From: Streptomyces afghaniensis 772
GTDB taxonomy: Bacteria; Actinomycetota; Actinomycetes; Streptomycetales; Streptomycetaceae
DNA length: 35,842 nucleotides
Assembly: GCA_000415505.1 (NCBI GenBank)
Contig: KE354208.1
Location: 1-35,842 of the forward strand
Direction of reading: 5' to 3'
The notes beneath the pieces are model-generated. The model did not search any database, was not told the origin of the DNA, and saw nothing but the letters and a program-made list of their open reading frames with translations. Positions 34,614 to 35,842 of this stretch are shown here, one piece after another; the stretch's first letter is position 1, and the number at the start of each line of letters is the position of its first letter. Position numbers and translations under genes: made by a program.

Positions 34614-35842
34614 GGCCGGCGCCAGCTCCGTCCGTGTCGCTCGAGCATTTCGTCCGCCTCGACGGGGCCCCAGGTGCCGGCCCGGTACTGGGCGGGCTTG
34701 CCGTTCTTGTCCCAGTACTCCTCGATCGGGTCGAGGATCTTCCAGGACAGCTCGACCTCCTCCGTACGCGGGAAGAGGTTCGAGTCTCCGAGGAGGACGT
34801 CCAGGATGAGACGCTCGTACGCCTCCGGGCTGGACTCCGTGAAGGACTCGCCGTACGCGAAGTCCATCGACACGTCCCGGATCTCCATCGACGTGCCCGG
34901 CACCTTCGAGCCGAAGCGGACCGTGACGCCCTCGTCCGGCTGGACGCGGATGACGATCGCGTTGGAGCCCAGCTCCTCGGTGGCCGTCGTGTCGAAGGGG
35001 GAGTGCGGGGCTCGCTGGAAGACGACCGCGATCTCCGTGACGCGGCGGCCCAGGCGCTTGCCGGTGCGCAGGTAGAAGGGGACGCCCGCCCAGCGGCGGT
35101 TGTCGATCTCCAGCTTGATGGCGGCGTAGGTGTCGGTCTTCGAGGAGGCGTTGATGCCGTCCTCCTCCAGATAGCCGCGCACCTTCGTGCCGCCCTGCCA
35201 GCCGGCCGCGTACTGGGCACGCACGGTGTCCGCGCCCATGTCCTTGGGCAGCTTCACCGCGCCGAGCACCTTCGTCTTCTCGGCGGCCAGCGCGTCCGCG
35301 TCGAAGGAGGCCGGCTCCTCCATGGCGGTGAGCGCCAGGAGCTGGAGCAGGTGGTTCTGGATGACGTCACGGGCGGCGCCGATGCCGTCGTAGTACCCGG
35401 CCCGGCCGCCGATGCCGATGTCCTCGGCCATGGTGATCTGCACGTGGTCCACGAGGGACCGGTTCCAGATCGGCTCGAACATCGTGTTGGCGAAGCGCAG
35501 CGCCAGGATGTTCTGGACGGTCTCCTTGCCCAGGTAGTGGTCGATGCGGAAGACCTGGTCCGGGGCGAAGACCTCGTGGACGACCTTGTTGAGCTCCTCG
35601 GCCGACTTCAGGTCGTGCCCGAAGGGCTTCTCGATGACCGCGCGCCGCCAGGAGCCGCCCTTCTGGTCGGCCAGCCCGTGCTTCTTCAGCTGCTGGATGA
35701 CCACCGGGAAGGACTTCGGCGGCACGGACAGGTAGAAGGCGAAGTTGCCGCCCGTGCCCTGTGCCTTGTCCAGCTCCTCGATCGTGGAGCGCAGCCGCTC
35801 GAACGCGTCGTCGTCGTCGAACGTCCCCTGCACGAAGCGCAT
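34610..35842 (-). CDS. zwf: Glucose-6-phosphate dehydrogenase (5' end outside window)
   Basis: The last about 410 residues of Zwf, which oxidises glucose 6-phosphate with NADP to the lactone. The N-terminal Rossmann motif (about 95 residues) lies beyond the window end. Marks: FAFYLSVPPKSFPVVIQQLK, WRRAVIEKPFGHDLKSAEEL, the active-site FRIDHYLGKETVQNILALRF, FYLRTGKRLGRRVTEIAVVF and the C-terminal MDFAYGESFTESSPEAYERL. It is the first gene in view of the zwf-opcA-pgl operon and overlaps opcA by ATGA (34610-34613). Confidence 0.96.
   Translation of the reverse strand: MRFVQGTFDDDDAFERLRSTIEELDKAQGTGGNFAFYLSVPPKSFPVVIQQLKKHGLADQKGGSWRRAVIEKPFGHDLKSAEELNKVVHEVFAPDQVFRIDHYLGKETVQNILALRFANTMFEPIWNRSLVDHVQITMAEDIGIGGRAGYYDGIGAARDVIQNHLLQLLALTAMEEPASFDADALAAEKTKVLGAVKLPKDMGADTVRAQYAAGWQGGTKVRGYLEEDGINASSKTDTYAAIKLEIDNRRWAGVPFYLRTGKRLGRRVTEIAVVFQRAPHSPFDTTATEELGSNAIVIRVQPDEGVTVRFGSKVPGTSMEIRDVSMDFAYGESFTESSPEAYERLILDVLLGDSNLFPRTEEVELSWKILDPIEEYWDKNGKPAQYRAGTWGPVEADEMLERHGRSWRRP

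Overview
The window reads as a piece of a Streptomyces (or very close actinomycete) chromosome. The G+C content is very high, third codon positions are almost always G or C, many starts are GTG, genes are joined by ATGA/GTGA overlaps, the developmental regulator gene whiA and an RbpA-family gene are present, and one gene carries the rare TTA leucine codon. From memory, the core order uvrC-rapZ-yvcK-whiA ... gap-pgk-tpiA-secG-rbpA ... pgi ... pgl-opcA-zwf matches the Streptomyces coelicolor arrangement. I could not check this against a database.

Layout. (1) 1-4.9 kb is a regulatory and accessory edge: a YceI gene cut by the window start, a divergent XRE/MmyB-type regulator broken by a frameshift, a lacI-pfkB pair preceded by a cluster of LacI-type operators, a second frameshifted HTH regulator, and a 53-residue small ORF. 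(2) 5.1-10.2 kb is the overlapping operon uvrC, rapZ, yvcK, whiA, closed by a strong hairpin. (3) 10.4-13.3 kb is a secreted multidomain M14 zinc carboxypeptidase. (4) 13.6-17.6 kb holds the lower-glycolysis run gap, pgk, tpiA, then secG and an RbpA-family gene, each separated by hairpins. (5) 17.7-21.9 kb holds an MFS exporter with a TTA codon, pgi with an in-frame Streptomyces-type repeat, and a membrane protein with a Pro/Tyr-rich tail. (6) 21.9-25.8 kb, minus strand, is a padR / ABC ATPase / double-FtsX permease operon. (7) 25.9-32.6 kb is carbohydrate uptake: a solute-binding protein without a lipobox, then a GH13 alpha-glucosidase, a lipoprotein binding protein and two permeases, with no dedicated ATPase. 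(8) 32.7 kb to the end, minus strand, is the pentose-phosphate entry operon zwf-opcA-pgl, with zwf cut by the window end.

Together the glycolytic genes, pgi and zwf-opcA-pgl form a central carbon block. The 21.9-32.6 kb accessory block of drug-type ABC export and alpha-glucoside import lies between pgi and pgl. A near-identical 15-bp palindrome in the padR/binding-protein promoter region and again upstream of the glucosidase operon suggests shared control of that block.

Five genes (two HTH regulators, pgi, the FtsX permease, the glucosidase) show a single missing base in a G/C context. The uniform -1 pattern points first to sequence error rather than gene decay, and it creates two false in-frame fusions (pgi to membrane protein, glucosidase to binding protein). 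I found no tRNA, rRNA, CRISPR array, transposase or prophage gene.
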